Below, in pieces: positions 1-8,700 of a stretch of 64,000 nt of DNA. The notes below the pieces were generated by a model. That model was not told where the DNA came from. It searched no databases and saw only the letters and a list, made by a program, of their open reading frames with translations. Positions within the stretch are counted from its first letter, which is position 1. Every line of letters starts with the position of its first letter. A program made the translations under genes and the position numbers. The DNA is from Croceicoccus marinus (GTDB taxonomy: Bacteria > Pseudomonadota > Alphaproteobacteria > Sphingomonadales > Sphingomonadaceae), in contig NZ_CP019602.1 of NCBI RefSeq assembly GCF_001661675.2, positions 1,885,501 to 1,949,500 of the forward strand. The letters are read 5' to 3'.

Positions 1-452
1 ATCACCGGGCCGATGTCGTTGAGCATGGCGCCCGCGATCCGCTGCGGCGCGGTCATGGCGGACAGCATGGTCACGATGCCGCCCAGCGAGGTTCCGAAGA
101 AGACCGCGCGGTCGATCCCGGTTTCCGCGAAGAACAGTTCGAGGTCGGCGACATATTGCGTGGGCACATAGCTGGCCGGATCGCGCGCATATTCGCTTTC
201 GCCGCGCCCGCGCAGCTCGATGCAGATAACGCGGCGATCGGCAGAGAGATCCTCGGCCAGCACCTCGAAATCGCGGGCGTTGCGCGTCAGCCCCGGAATA
301 CACAGCACCGGCAGAACATCAGAGCCGCTGCTGCGTCGCGCGGGATAGTCGCGGTAATGCAGCTTCAGCCCGTCCTCGCTCTCCCACCAGCCGTCATGCC
401 AGATTGCCGATTCGTTTGACCCGTTCGATAGAACGCCGGATCTGTCGTCCAC
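1..452 (-). CDS. alpha/beta hydrolase, N-terminal part (runs off the window)
   Basis: The minus strand reads an alpha/beta hydrolase fold whose C-terminal half lies beyond base 1. Visible are an early LCIPGLTRN segment (oxyanion-hole region), a RGRGESEY segment and the nucleophile elbow FFGTSLGG, whose Ser is the expected catalytic residue. The Asp and His of the triad would lie outside the window. The start is taken as GTG at 452-450 because a purine-rich AAGGCGG sits just upstream and no ATG is in frame. It is divergent from selO across about 84 bp. The substrate cannot be told; esterase or C-C hydrolase are both possible. Confidence 0.75.
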   Translation of the reverse strand, partial: MDDRSGVLSNGSNESAIWHDGWWESEDGLKLHYRDYPARRSSGSDVLPVLCIPGLTRNARDFEVLAEDLSADRRVICIELRGRGESEYARDPASYVPTQYVADLELFFAETGIDRAVFFGTSLGGIVTMLSAMTAPQRIAGAMLNDIGPV

Positions 453-536
453 TTGCGTTGCCGCCTTTCGTCAAATTGCCCGCCCATGAACGCCCCGAGA
501 CTTGCGCCGGGGGCGGCGGCACCCCACTATCGCGAC

Positions 537-1961
537 ATGAGCGGCAATCCGCAACCTTCCCCCTATCGTCCCGATCCGGCCATCGCGGGCATTGCAGTCT
601 GGATCGCCGATCCGGTCCGCCCCGCCGATTTCCCGCAGGCGACGATCCGTTTCCGCAACGGGCGCTGGGCAGAGGCGGTCGGTCTTGGCGGGTTGGACGA
701 TGATGAATGGACCCGCCATTTCGCGCGATTCGAACCGCTGGAGGGGAACCTGCCCCAGCCGCTGGCGCTGCGCTATCACGGGCACCAGTTCCGCACCTAT
801 AACCCTGAGATCGGCGACGGGCGCGGCTTCCTGTTCGCGCAGCTGCGCGGAAGGGACGACCGCCTGCTGGATCTTGGCACCAAGGGATCCGGCCAGACCC
901 CTTATTCGCGTTTCGGCGACGGGCGGCTGACGCTGAAGGGCGCGGTTCGCGAAGTGCTGGCGACCGAGCAGCTGGAGGCGCTGGGCGTATATACCAGCAA
1001 GACATTCTCGGTCATCGAGACCGGAGAGCAGCTTGAGCGAGGCGACGAGCCCTCGCCGACTCGCTCTGCCGTGCTGGTGCGACTGAGCCATGGACACATC
1101 CGCATCGGCAGCTTCCAGCGCCTGGCCGCGCTGGAGCAGCACGAGCAGCTTGGCATGCTGACGGATTATGCGCTGCGGCACTATCCCGGTCCGCCGCCGC
1201 CCCCGGATGCCCTGGACCGCGAGCAGCCGCCGGTGCGCCTGCTGCACCTGGTCGTCGAACGGCTGGCGGACATGGCTGCGGCCTATGCCAGTGCCGGCTT
1301 CGTACACGGCGTGCTCAATACCGACAACATGAACATTTCGGGCGAGAGTTTCGATTACGGGCCGTGGCGCTTCCTGCCGCGCTGGGATCCGGCGTTCACG
1401 GCCGCCTATTTCGACCATAGCGGCCTCTATGCCTTTGGCCGGCAGGCCGAGGCGATCCACTGGAACTGCGCGCAGCTGGCGATCGCGCTGCGCCCGATAT
1501 GCGAGGCGCCGCCGCTGGTCGCCGCGCTCGAGCGGTTTCCCGAGCTGTACACCGCCGCGATCCGCCGCCGTTTTGGCTGGCGGCTGGGCGTGACGCCCGA
1601 ATGGATCGAAAGCGAGGCCGAAGCGGCGGGCAGGCTGGTCGAAACGGCGGAACAGGCCATGCGCGAGAGCGACATGCAGCCCGACGCCTTCCTGTTCGCG
1701 GCGCGGACCGGGCAGCTGTCGGGCGAGGGCGCGGCAGCGGATGTCGCGGCGATCCTGGCCGAGGCGGACCGGCCGGTGGACGACCACCCCTATTGGAGCG
1801 AGGACGCGCCGCCGAGCATGCTGATCGAGGAAGTGGAGGCGATCTGGGCCGACATCGACCGCGGCGATGATTGGTCCGCCCTTCATGCCAAGGTCGACGC
1901 GCTGCGCCGCATGGGCGAAGCACATGGCCCGGCGCCCCGACCCGCAGGGCAGCCGGACTAG
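537..1961 (+). CDS. selO: SelO/YdiU family protein adenylyltransferase (pseudokinase fold)
   Basis: SelO proteins transfer AMP from ATP to Ser, Thr or Tyr of target proteins using a flipped ATP-binding pseudokinase site, and are linked to redox stress. The 474-residue length fits bacterial SelO. Family blocks are clear: ALRYHGHQF and GDGRGFLFAQL near the N-terminus, LDLGTKGSGQTPYSRFGDGR, the GFVHGVLNTDNM loop with its Asn and Asp, then DYGPW and YAFGRQ. The start at 537 is chosen because it begins just before the conserved region; an in-frame ATG at 486 is the alternative. The stop lies one base from the stop of the convergent gene on the other strand. No selenocysteine signal was noticed. 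Confidence 0.9.
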   Translation: MSGNPQPSPYRPDPAIAGIAVWIADPVRPADFPQATIRFRNGRWAEAVGLGGLDDDEWTRHFARFEPLEGNLPQPLALRYHGHQFRTYNPEIGDGRGFLFAQLRGRDDRLLDLGTKGSGQTPYSRFGDGRLTLKGAVREVLATEQLEALGVYTSKTFSVIETGEQLERGDEPSPTRSAVLVRLSHGHIRIGSFQRLAALEQHEQLGMLTDYALRHYPGPPPPPDALDREQPPVRLLHLVVERLADMAAAYASAGFVHGVLNTDNMNISGESFDYGPWRFLPRWDPAFTAAYFDHSGLYAFGRQAEAIHWNCAQLAIALRPICEAPPLVAALERFPELYTAAIRRRFGWRLGVTPEWIESEAEAAGRLVETAEQAMRESDMQPDAFLFAARTGQLSGEGAAADVAAILAEADRPVDDHPYWSEDAPPSMLIEEVEAIWADIDRGDDWSALHAKVDALRRMGEAHGPAPRPAGQPD

Positions 1962-1962
1962 C

Positions 1963-2547
1963 CTATTCGGCGGCGGGTTGCTGTTGTTCCTGCGGCGAGG
2001 CGATGATGCGCGGCTCCACGCTGACCCCGAACAGCCGCCACTCGCCGTTCTGCCACTGGAACGCCATGTCGAACACCACTGCGCGCGGGCGCAGCGGGAA
2101 ATAGCCCTGGACCTGGAACACATCTGGCCGCAGCAATTGCGGCGGCGCGGTATAGCTGGGCGCGGTCAGCAGCGTGGTCGTCAGGTCGATGCGGCTGGCG
2201 CGCAGCCCGGCGAAGATCTGCGACAGCTTTGACGGGTCGTTCGCGATCTGGAAGCCCGTTGCCGAACTGTCGCGCAGCACGGTGTAATTGCCGCTGCCGT
2301 TCGCATTGGCGATCGTCACCATCGTGGACCAGATCAGCCGGGCCAGCTCCATCTCGCTGGGGACGGGCGCGGCGGCTGGCGGCGGGACATTGCTGCCCTG
2401 CGGCACGGGGGCAGGTTGCTGCGCGGCGGGGGCCGGCTGTTCCTGCGCTCCGGCGGTCGCGCCGGGGACAAGCAGCACGGCCGCCAGCGGCGCCGCGGCA
2501 CCGCGTACAAGAAGGCCGATGGGCGAACGCAGATCGAAAAGCTTCAT
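1963..2547 (-). CDS. exported protein of unknown function with Pro/Ala/Gln-rich linker
   Basis: This 194-residue protein starts with a charged-then-hydrophobic stretch ending AGAQEQP, a plausible Sec signal peptide of about 32 residues. A linker rich in Pro, Ala and Gln follows to about residue 65, then a globular part of some 125 residues with no catalytic motif I recognise. The tail is QEQQQPAAE. It is convergent with selO and faces away from the astD-like gene. The start is the ATG at 2547; a further 18 codons upstream are open but look non-coding. Likely periplasmic. I do not recognise the family. Confidence 0.7.
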   Translation of the reverse strand: MKLFDLRSPIGLLVRGAAAPLAAVLLVPGATAGAQEQPAPAAQQPAPVPQGSNVPPPAAAPVPSEMELARLIWSTMVTIANANGSGNYTVLRDSSATGFQIANDPSKLSQIFAGLRASRIDLTTTLLTAPSYTAPPQLLRPDVFQVQGYFPLRPRAVVFDMAFQWQNGEWRLFGVSVEPRIIASPQEQQQPAAE

Positions 2548-2727
2548 GGGCACGGGTTCTAGCGGTCGCCGCGCGCTTGGCAATGGGGTCGCAGCACCCA
2601 TATTCCACGCGCGGCCCGAAACGCCGCCGTGACCATGACGCTCCGCCGGGGCGCTCCACTGGTCAGCGCGGCATCAATGGGTTAGATCCTGTGCCACCCT
2701 TCCAGGCACGCATTCGACGGAGCCAAC

Positions 2728-4137
2728 TTGACCACCGAACTGACCTCGATCGAACCCGCCACTGGCGAGATTTTCTGGCACGGCACAACGGGCGATCGCA
2801 ACCGGATCCTCGATGCCTCGCGCACTGCCTTTTCGTCGTGGGCGGCAGAGCCGATGGCGCGCCGGATCGAATTGCTGCAGCGCTTCGCCAACCAGGTGCG
2901 CAGCGATGCCGACGGGCTGGCGCGGCTGATCGCGCGCGAAACCGGCAAGCCCATGTGGGAGGCTGAGACCGAGGTTCAGGCCGTTCTGGGCAAGGTCGAC
3001 ATTTCGATCACCGCGCAGGCGGAACGCGCGGGCAACCGCGCCAGCGAAGGCGCGATGGGCGCGAAAAGCGCGCTGCGGCACAAGCCGCATGGCGTGATGG
3101 CGGTGCTGGGGCCGTATAATTTCCCCGCTCATCTGCCCAACGGCCATATCGTGCCTGCCCTGCTGGCGGGCAACACGGTGGTGTTCAAGCCTTCCGAAAA
3201 GACCCCCGCGGTGGGCGAACGGCTGGTCGGCTATTTCCGCGCGGCCGGCTTTCCCGACAATGTCGTGCAATTGCTGCTGGGCGGCCCGGACGAAGGCCGC
3301 GCGCTGACCGCGGATCCGCGCATCGACGGCGTGCTGTTCACCGGATCGTCGCAGACCGGAGTCGCCATACGCAAGGCGCTGGCCGAACGGCCCGGGATCA
3401 TCACCGCGCTGGAAATGGGCGGGAATAATCCGCTGATCGTTTGGGATACGCCGCTGCTGCAGGATGCCGCCGCGACCATCGTGCAATCGGCCTTCACCAC
3501 GGCGGGCCAGCGCTGCACCGCCGCGCGGCGGCTGATCGTGCGCGACACCATGTACGAACGCGTGATGGAAGCGCTGACGAAGTTGGTCGACCGCATCATC
3601 GTCGGCGCGCCCTTCGACCAGCCCTCGCCGTTCATGGGGCCGGTGATCGACAATGCCGCCGCCGACATCGTCGTGCGCGGCTATCAGGGCATCGTGTCGC
3701 GCGGCGGCAAAATGATCCGGCCCGTCGAACGCAAGGTGGAAGGCCTGCCGTTCCTGACCCCCGGCATCGTCGACGTGACCGAAATGGAAGGCAGGCGGGA
3801 CGAGGAATTGTTCGGCCCGCTGCTGCAGGTGATCCGCGTGTCCAACTTCAAGGCCGCGCTGGAGGAAGCGAACAACACCAGCTATGGCCTTTCGGCATCG
3901 CTTCTGGGCGGCACGCCGGAACTCTACGGACGCTTCTGGCGCGAGATCCGGGCGGGCATCGTCAACTGGAACCGGCCCACCAACGGGGCATCGTCGAATG
4001 CGCCCTTCGGCGGTGTGGGCCTGTCGGGCAATCATCGTCCGGGGGCCTATTACGCGGTCGATTATTGCAACTATCCGGTCGCATCGGCGGAAGTGGACCA
4101 GCCCCGCGCGATGATCGGCGTGGGGCTTACGCAATGA
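2728..4137 (+). CDS. astD: N-succinylglutamate 5-semialdehyde dehydrogenase
   Basis: AstD oxidises N-succinylglutamate semialdehyde to N-succinylglutamate with NAD+, the fourth step of the arginine succinyltransferase pathway. The 469-residue protein is a standard aldehyde dehydrogenase: GPYNFPAHLPNGH and FKPSEKTP in the NAD-binding domain, LFTGSSQTG, general base Glu229 in LEMGGNNP, and nucleophile Cys263 in AGQRCTAARR. The GGNNPLIVW and LPNGHIVPAL wording is typical of AstD. Translation starts at TTG 2728, with GGAG five bases upstream. The other ast genes are not in the window, so its role in arginine use is inferred from family resemblance alone. Confidence 0.88.
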   Translation: MTTELTSIEPATGEIFWHGTTGDRNRILDASRTAFSSWAAEPMARRIELLQRFANQVRSDADGLARLIARETGKPMWEAETEVQAVLGKVDISITAQAERAGNRASEGAMGAKSALRHKPHGVMAVLGPYNFPAHLPNGHIVPALLAGNTVVFKPSEKTPAVGERLVGYFRAAGFPDNVVQLLLGGPDEGRALTADPRIDGVLFTGSSQTGVAIRKALAERPGIITALEMGGNNPLIVWDTPLLQDAAATIVQSAFTTAGQRCTAARRLIVRDTMYERVMEALTKLVDRIIVGAPFDQPSPFMGPVIDNAAADIVVRGYQGIVSRGGKMIRPVERKVEGLPFLTPGIVDVTEMEGRRDEELFGPLLQVIRVSNFKAALEEANNTSYGLSASLLGGTPELYGRFWREIRAGIVNWNRPTNGASSNAPFGGVGLSGNHRPGAYYAVDYCNYPVASAEVDQPRAMIGVGLTQ

Positions 4138-4155
4138 TCACACGCGAATAGCAAA

Positions 4156-4185
4156 AGGCCGCGCCCCAATGCCGGGACGCGGCCT
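4156..4185 (-). terminator. Rho-independent terminator for the glycine-zipper gene
   Basis: Eight-base arms AGGCCGCG and CGCGGCCT enclose a 14-base loop, with extra C/G pairing inside. Read on the minus strand the stem is followed by TTTT, so it best serves the gene at 4206-4676, though it may also stop transcripts from astD. Confidence 0.75.
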
Positions 4186-4205
4186 CCCCCTGCTTGCGCT
4201 ACCGA

Positions 4206-4676
4206 TCAACGGCAGCGAGCATCGCTCTTGTCGATGGCGCGGCCCAGCAGGGCACCGCCCGCGGCGCCCAGGATTGCGCCCATCGTCTTGTCCTTCAGGA
4301 TCTCATGCCCGGCCAGTCCGCCAACCGCGCCGCCGATCAGAAGGCCGGTCGTGCCGTTTTCCTTCTTGCAGTAGTAGCGGCCGTCATCGCCCCGCCACAC
4401 CCGGCTGTCGCCGCGCACACGCTCATCGCGGTCATAGCGGTCATAGCGGCTGTCGTAGCGGTCGTACCGGTCATAGCGGCCGTACCGGTCGCGATCGCGG
4501 TGCTTGTTGCGGCGGTCGTGATTGGCGTTCACATCCGCGACAGTCGCGATCTGCGAAGTCTGGGCCGAAGCCGCCTGCATCGGAAAGGCTGCCGCCTGCG
4601 CGGCGGGAGCCGACAGGGCCATCGCGGGAACCGCCGCTGCCAGGGCAAGGGTGCGAAGCTTCAGGAACTGGGCCAT
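4206..4676 (-). CDS. glycine-zipper 2TM domain envelope protein (17 kDa surface antigen-like)
   Basis: This 156-residue protein has a signal peptide ending APAAQAAA (about residue 29), a highly charged middle built of YDR/YDRYD repeats (about 55-90), and a C-terminal glycine-zipper segment TGLLIGGAVGGLAGHEIL followed by MGAILGAAGGALLGRAID. Such domains insert in or associate with membranes and occur in outer-membrane lipoproteins, but no lipobox cysteine is seen here. Three cysteines lie in the C-terminal half (YYCKK and DARCR). AAGGAG sits just upstream of the ATG. A role in the envelope is inferred; no specific function can be given. Confidence 0.8.
   Translation of the reverse strand: MAQFLKLRTLALAAAVPAMALSAPAAQAAAFPMQAASAQTSQIATVADVNANHDRRNKHRDRDRYGRYDRYDRYDSRYDRYDRDERVRGDSRVWRGDDGRYYCKKENGTTGLLIGGAVGGLAGHEILKDKTMGAILGAAGGALLGRAIDKSDARCR
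4424..4500. repeat. short tandem repeats coding for YDR units
   Basis: Nine-base units close to CGGTCATAG (plus strand) recur with small changes and give the YDRYDRYDSRYDRYDRDER stretch of the glycine-zipper protein. The repeats keep frame, so copy-number change would alter length without breaking the gene. Confidence 0.7.
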
Positions 4677-4877
4677 ATTCTTTCTCCTTCAAATCCGTAT
4701 CCGCTTCGGCTCAGTGCCCTCAGCGTCTTGAGTTCATAATTAGGGACGCGAATGTGAACGGTTGCCGAATGGCTCGTTTATTTTCACATTAAGTGTGTTT
4801 TTTCTGAACGGCTCGCCGCCAAGGTGGCACGTTTTGCCTTTGCTTTGCCGCGCAAGCCGCCTAGGCGCGCGACAATC

Positions 4878-5792
4878 ATGAGCAGCAACGCACCCTCCTC
4901 GCCCGCGCCGAAATCAGGCCTGCCCTTCGCGCTGGGCGCCTATTCGCTGTGGGGTGTGCTGCCGCTCTACCTGGTGCTGCTGAACGCGGTGAACCCCTTC
5001 GCGCTGGTCGGATGGCGCACCTTGTGGACGATCCCCGTCTGCGCCATCGCCGTTGCGGCCCGCGGCCAGATCGCCGAGGTCAAGGCCGCCTTGTCGAATC
5101 CGCGGGTTTTCGGCGTGCTCGTAATCTCCAGCGCGCTGATCAGCATCAACTGGGTGGTCTATATCGTCGCGGTGCAGCGCGGCGCGTTCTATGCGGCCAG
5201 CCTGGGGTATTACATCAACCCGCTGGTCAATGTGCTGCTGGGCACGATCTTCCTGAAGGAAAGACTGAGCCGGCTGCAGTGGATCGCGGTCGGCGTGGCG
5301 GCGATCGGCGTGGCCATCCTGGCGTTCGAGGCGGTCGATACGCTTTACATCAGCCTGACCCTGGCGCTGAGCTTCGCCGCCTATGGCCTGCTTCGAAAGC
5401 GCGTGCCTGTCGGGTCGCTGCCCGGCCTGTCGATCGAGGTGCTGGTGCTGGCGATTCCCGCGGTGATCGCAATCGCGCTAGCGCCCCAAGCAAGCAGCGG
5501 GCTGAACGCCGACTTCGGCCTCAACGCATTGCTGTTCGGGGCGGGTCTGTGGACGGCCATCCCGCTCCTGCTGTTCGCCACGGCGGCGCGCAGGATGGAA
5601 TATTCCACGCTGGGCTTCGTGCAGTTCATGGCGCCGACCATCGTCTTCATCCTGGGCCTTACCGTACTGGGAGAGCCGCTCGATCCCGTTCGCCTGGTCT
5701 GCTTCCTGTTCATCTGGGCCGCCATCGCCATCTTCTGCGTCGATCTGCTGATGCGCGCACGGGCCAGGCGCCGCCCCGCCCCGATCGCCTGA
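4878..5792 (+). CDS. rarD: RarD-like EamA-family permease
   Basis: A 304-residue inner-membrane protein with about ten hydrophobic helices in two EamA repeats. The N-terminal wording GAYSLWGVLPLY, GWRTLWTIP, SSALISINWVVYIVAV and ASLGYYINPLVNVLLG is typical of RarD, a subgroup related to chloramphenicol sensitivity proteins. The C-terminal repeat contains LGFVQFMAPTIVFILG. The transported compound is unknown for most of this family. Start at ATG 4878; an in-frame GTG 54 bases upstream adds residues that look non-coding. Three 17-base direct repeats begin at its stop codon. Confidence 0.85.
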   Translation: MSSNAPSSPAPKSGLPFALGAYSLWGVLPLYLVLLNAVNPFALVGWRTLWTIPVCAIAVAARGQIAEVKAALSNPRVFGVLVISSALISINWVVYIVAVQRGAFYAASLGYYINPLVNVLLGTIFLKERLSRLQWIAVGVAAIGVAILAFEAVDTLYISLTLALSFAAYGLLRKRVPVGSLPGLSIEVLVLAIPAVIAIALAPQASSGLNADFGLNALLFGAGLWTAIPLLLFATAARRMEYSTLGFVQFMAPTIVFILGLTVLGEPLDPVRLVCFLFIWAAIAIFCVDLLMRARARRRPAPIA

Positions 5793-5830
5793 CGGCATCG
5801 CTTGCCTGACGGCATCGCTTGCCTGACGGC
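5787..5830. repeat. 17-bp tandem direct repeat, 2.6 copies
   Basis: The unit GCCTGACGGCATCGCTT occurs exactly twice (5787-5803 and 5804-5820), with a third copy broken after ten bases. The first copy contains the TGA stop of the rarD-like gene. Confidence 0.85.
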
Positions 5831-5929
5831 GGTGTCGGGCCACGCCGGACCCAATCGGCGGGTTGAGGCGTATCTGTATAGACCCCATTCGACATGGCAC
5901 CACGGCAAGAGCCAAGGAGAGCAGGCCCC

Positions 5930-6694
5930 ATGAACCAACCATCTTCCCGTCACGACGTGACCCGCCTTGCAGACCGCGCGATCATCCGGCTTACTGGCGA
6001 AGGGGAGAACATGACCGAATTCCTGCAGGGCCTGGTGACCAGCGACGTCACGGGGCCGCTGCCGGTCTGGACCGCGCTGCTATCGCCGCAGGGCAAGGTG
6101 CTGTTCGATTTCTTCATCTGGCCCAGCGGCGAGGATCTGCTGATCGATTGCGAACGGGAATTTGCAGACGATCTGGTGAAGAAGCTCTCGCTCTATCGCC
6201 TTCGCCGCAAGATCGCCATCGCGGTGGATCCCAAGGTCGAAGTCCACTGGATCAGCCACCGCGGCGACGGCGGTGCCGACGATCCCCGCCTGGCCGCACT
6301 GGGGCAGCGCTGGCTGCTGCCCGCGTCGGATGAGCACCAGGGGCAGAGCGCCGATGGCGCCTATCTTGCGCATCGGCTGTCGCTGGGCGTGACCGAGGGC
6401 CGCGCCGAACTGGGCCATGACCAGACCTTGTGGCTGGAATGCAACGCGGCAGAGCTGCACGGCGTCAACTTCCGCAAGGGTTGCTATGTCGGGCAGGAGA
6501 ATACGGCGCGCATGAACTGGCGGCAGAAAGTGAACCGGCGTCTGTTGGTCGTGCCGCTGGACCGGTCGGACGAAGGGCGGCGCCGGATTGCCTATGAGGA
6601 TCTGGACGTCGCGGTGGATCATGTGCGGATCGCCGATGTGGACAGCGACCTGTGGCCCGGGTGGCTTGCCCTGGATCTGCAGCCGAAGGACTAG
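5930..6694 (+). CDS. ygfZ: YgfZ/GcvT-domain folate-binding protein for Fe-S repair
   Basis: YgfZ proteins bind tetrahydrofolate and support assembly or repair of certain iron-sulfur enzymes. The 254-residue chain has the folate-binding fold related to GcvT, and the family signature KGCYVGQE at residues 183-190 holds the conserved Cys. AAGGAG at 5914-5919 sits ten bases before the chosen ATG. The gene stands alone on the plus strand and its last four bases overlap the end of the convergent TetR gene. Confidence 0.9.
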   Translation: MNQPSSRHDVTRLADRAIIRLTGEGENMTEFLQGLVTSDVTGPLPVWTALLSPQGKVLFDFFIWPSGEDLLIDCEREFADDLVKKLSLYRLRRKIAIAVDPKVEVHWISHRGDGGADDPRLAALGQRWLLPASDEHQGQSADGAYLAHRLSLGVTEGRAELGHDQTLWLECNAAELHGVNFRKGCYVGQENTARMNWRQKVNRRLLVVPLDRSDEGRRRIAYEDLDVAVDHVRIADVDSDLWPGWLALDLQPKD

Positions 6695-7275
6695 ACGCTT
6701 TCGCCGCGCGGCAGCGTCGCGATCAGCTGGCGGGCGGCAAGCTCGCGCGCCCTCTCGCGCGGAAGGTCCAGCGATTGCGCCAGCGAGTCGCCGATTGTGG
6801 CATCGCCCAGCGCCTGCAGGACCAGCGTCATCGTGGCCTCGCGGATCAGGCGCCAGTCTTCGCCCTCGGCGCTCAGTTCCTCAACCAGATTGTGGATCGT
6901 GTCGAAAATGGGATCCAGCGTGTCGCGATTGCCCGACACCATTGTCCAGCTGGCGAGCGCGCCGGCCCCTTCCCTGCCGAAGGCGTCGAACACCAGATCG
7001 ACCAGTTCGCGTGCGGTCCCCTCGCCCGCGCGCCGCTTGTTCACGGCCTGCGCGATCGATTCGCAGATCGAATCGGCCAAGAAGCCGGCCAGCGCCTTTT
7101 GCAATCCGGCGGCACTGCCGAAATGATGGAGCAGGTTGGAATGGGTACGCCCGATCCGCGCCGCCACGGCCTTGAGCGTAAGCGACTGCGGTCCAGTCTC
7201 GATCAGCAATTCACGCGCCGCAAGCAATGCCGCGCGCTGGCTGTCTTCCTGGCTTAATCGTTTTCGTGTTGCCAC
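6691..7275 (-). CDS. TetR-family transcriptional regulator
   Basis: A 194-residue regulator. Residues about 14-60 form the TetR DNA-binding domain, with AARELLIETGPQSLTLKAVA leading into the recognition helix region GRTHSNLLHHFGS. The remainder is helical and would bind a ligand. There is no target gene adjacent in the same direction; the convergent ygfZ and the GNAT-like gene upstream are the neighbours. The 111 bp ahead of it could hold an autoregulated operator, but I see no clear palindrome. Effector and targets are unknown. Confidence 0.88.
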   Translation of the reverse strand: MATRKRLSQEDSQRAALLAARELLIETGPQSLTLKAVAARIGRTHSNLLHHFGSAAGLQKALAGFLADSICESIAQAVNKRRAGEGTARELVDLVFDAFGREGAGALASWTMVSGNRDTLDPIFDTIHNLVEELSAEGEDWRLIREATMTLVLQALGDATIGDSLAQSLDLPRERARELAARQLIATLPRGESV

Positions 7276-7386
7276 CGGCCCTCAATTACTCAGACGCGAC
7301 CCGGCAATTGGGATACACAATTCGCCTGTTTCTTCAAGGAACTATGGCGACGCGACAGACGCCTTTTCTTCAGGTGAAGGCTGGCT

Positions 7387-7731
7387 TCACGCGGCCTGCA
7401 GTTCGACGCCGGGCATGGTGCGCGGTCCGGAAGGGTCGGGCAGCTGCGCCATCAGCGTCAGCACGGCTTCCTCCACCTCCTCGAACAGGCCAAGGTGGCG
7501 GAAGGCGGGCGCCAGCCAGATGCGCGGCTGCCAGCGGCCCTTGCGCACGATGAAACCGGCGGTCCCGGCAACGCGGTCCTGCCCGATGGTCGGCATGGTC
7601 ACGATCAGCGGATGGGCCAGTTCGGCCGCACGCAGCGGATCATGCGCAGCAGGCACGCCTGCGCGATCGATATTGGCACGATCCTCGGGCCATGCGGGCC
7701 GAAGAAACAGATTTTCACTACGGATAAACAA
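7387..7731 (-). CDS. shortened GNAT-like protein downstream of rpmA
   Basis: The first 16 residues, FIRSENLFLRPAWPED, match the opening of GNAT N-acetyltransferases that often lie by rplU-rpmA in sphingomonads. The part between the first strand and the strand reading PLIVTMP is much reduced, and the C-terminal region stops after one helix (114 residues against about 170-190 for full enzymes). A clear acetyl-CoA pyrophosphate loop is missing. The start is taken as TTG 7731, with GGGGAG seven bases before it; in-frame ATGs at 7746 and 7782 are alternatives. It may be a decayed or repurposed acetyltransferase; activity is doubtful. Confidence 0.55.
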   Translation of the reverse strand: MFIRSENLFLRPAWPEDRANIDRAGVPAAHDPLRAAELAHPLIVTMPTIGQDRVAGTAGFIVRKGRWQPRIWLAPAFRHLGLFEEVEEAVLTLMAQLPDPSGPRTMPGVELQAA

Positions 7732-7871
7732 GGTTCCGCTCCCCATTGTCGCGATCGCTTTACTAGAGTCGCCGCGTTTCATTATGGTGATAGCCGGCAA
7801 AGATTTATTTGCCGTATAGGCTGAATGCGCCCTCTAACTCGCTGATAAGATTTCGGTTCCCGGCAGATGCG

Positions 7872-7903
7872 AAAAAGGGAGACAGCGCGTGGCCCTCTCC
7901 CTT
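7872..7903 (-). terminator. Rho-independent terminator after rplU-rpmA
   Basis: Arms AAGGGAGA and TCTCCCTT are perfect complements around a 13-base loop; on the minus strand the stem runs into a T tract. It lies 65 bases past the rpmA stop and ahead of the GNAT-like gene, separating the two. Confidence 0.75.
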
Positions 7904-7967
7904 CAGGCCGGTCGAAGCCGGCGGGGCCGTCCGTTTTACGAGACGACCTATCGCTTGCGGCTGACCC

Positions 7968-8237
7968 TTACTCGGCGGCTTCCGCCATCGCGTCGACCGA
8001 CACGTATTTGCGGCCAAGCTTGCCGTCGTGGAAACGGACCTTGCCCTCGGACAGCGCGAACAGCGTGTGGTCGCGGCCCATGCCGACGTTCACGCCCGGG
8101 TACACCCTTGTCCCGCGCTGACGGATGATGATGTTGCCGCCGACGACTTCCTGGCCGCCGAACTTCTTGACGCCAAGGCGACGGCCCGCTGAGTCGCGAC
8201 CGTTGCGCGAGGAGCCGCCTGCTTTTTTATGTGCCAT
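7968..8237 (-). CDS. rpmA: 50S ribosomal protein L27
   Basis: L27 is a large-subunit protein whose N-terminus reaches the peptidyl transferase centre. The 89-residue chain begins [16 protein letters not shown], with the mature-type N-terminus directly after Met (no firmicute-style cleaved leader), and contains [10 protein letters not shown] and [11 protein letters not shown]. It follows rplU by 24 bp in the usual L21-L27 operon. GGAG precedes the ATG. Confidence 0.98.
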   Translation of the reverse strand: MAHKKAGGSSRNGRDSAGRRLGVKKFGGQEVVGGNIIIRQRGTRVYPGVNVGMGRDHTLFALSEGKVRFHDGKLGRKYVSVDAMAEAAE

Positions 8238-8261
8238 GGTGTGATGCTCCTACTTTGGTGT

Positions 8262-8558
8262 TCAGCCGACCGACACGATGCGCAGCAGGGTCATCTGCTG
8301 GCGGTGTCCGTTCCGACGGCGATAATTGTGACGGCGACGCTTCTTGAAGACGATCACCTTCTCCGACTTGGCCTGCGCGATGATTTCGGCCGAGACCTTG
8401 ACCTTCGACGCGTCCTTCAGCTCCGAGCCTTCGCCCGCGAGCAGAATGTCGCCCAGTTCGATCTTGTCGCCGGCGTCGCCCGCCAGCTTCTCGACCGCGA
8501 TCTTGTCTCCTTCGGCGACGCGATACTGCTTGCCGCCCGTGCGCACGATTGCGAACAT
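8262..8558 (-). CDS. rplU: 50S ribosomal protein L21
   Basis: L21 binds 23S rRNA in the large subunit. The 98-residue chain begins [14 protein letters not shown] and ends with the basic segment [17 protein letters not shown] that is typical of the family. It is the first gene of the rplU-rpmA operon. The ATG at 8558 fits the usual N-terminus exactly. Confidence 0.98.
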   Translation of the reverse strand: MFAIVRTGGKQYRVAEGDKIAVEKLAGDAGDKIELGDILLAGEGSELKDASKVKVSAEIIAQAKSEKVIVFKKRRRHNYRRRNGHRQQMTLLRIVSVG

Positions 8559-8700
8559 GTTAAAACCTGTCTGTTCTGCCGCGAAGCCACGACCCGGCGT
8601 CAATGCGCCGGCGTTGTATCCGTGCCGATCTGCGGACGTTTCACCGGCCCAATGCGATTGCAGCGCGCAAAAGCACTTGAAATGCCGGATGGAGCGGTGC

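Noticed and set aside
537..1961. Selenocysteine in SelO
   Set aside because: The bacterial frame ends at a normal TAG with no upstream Cys-x-x-stop pattern or SECIS-like hairpin noticed; the family name comes from eukaryotic members.
471..2123. Open frame of 550 codons on the minus strand opposite selO
   Set aside because: selO on the plus strand is well supported by family motifs; the opposite frame has no motif.
4785..4806. CACA-TTAAG-TGTG followed by TTTTTT as a terminator
   Set aside because: Only a four-base stem, and no plus-strand gene ends upstream.
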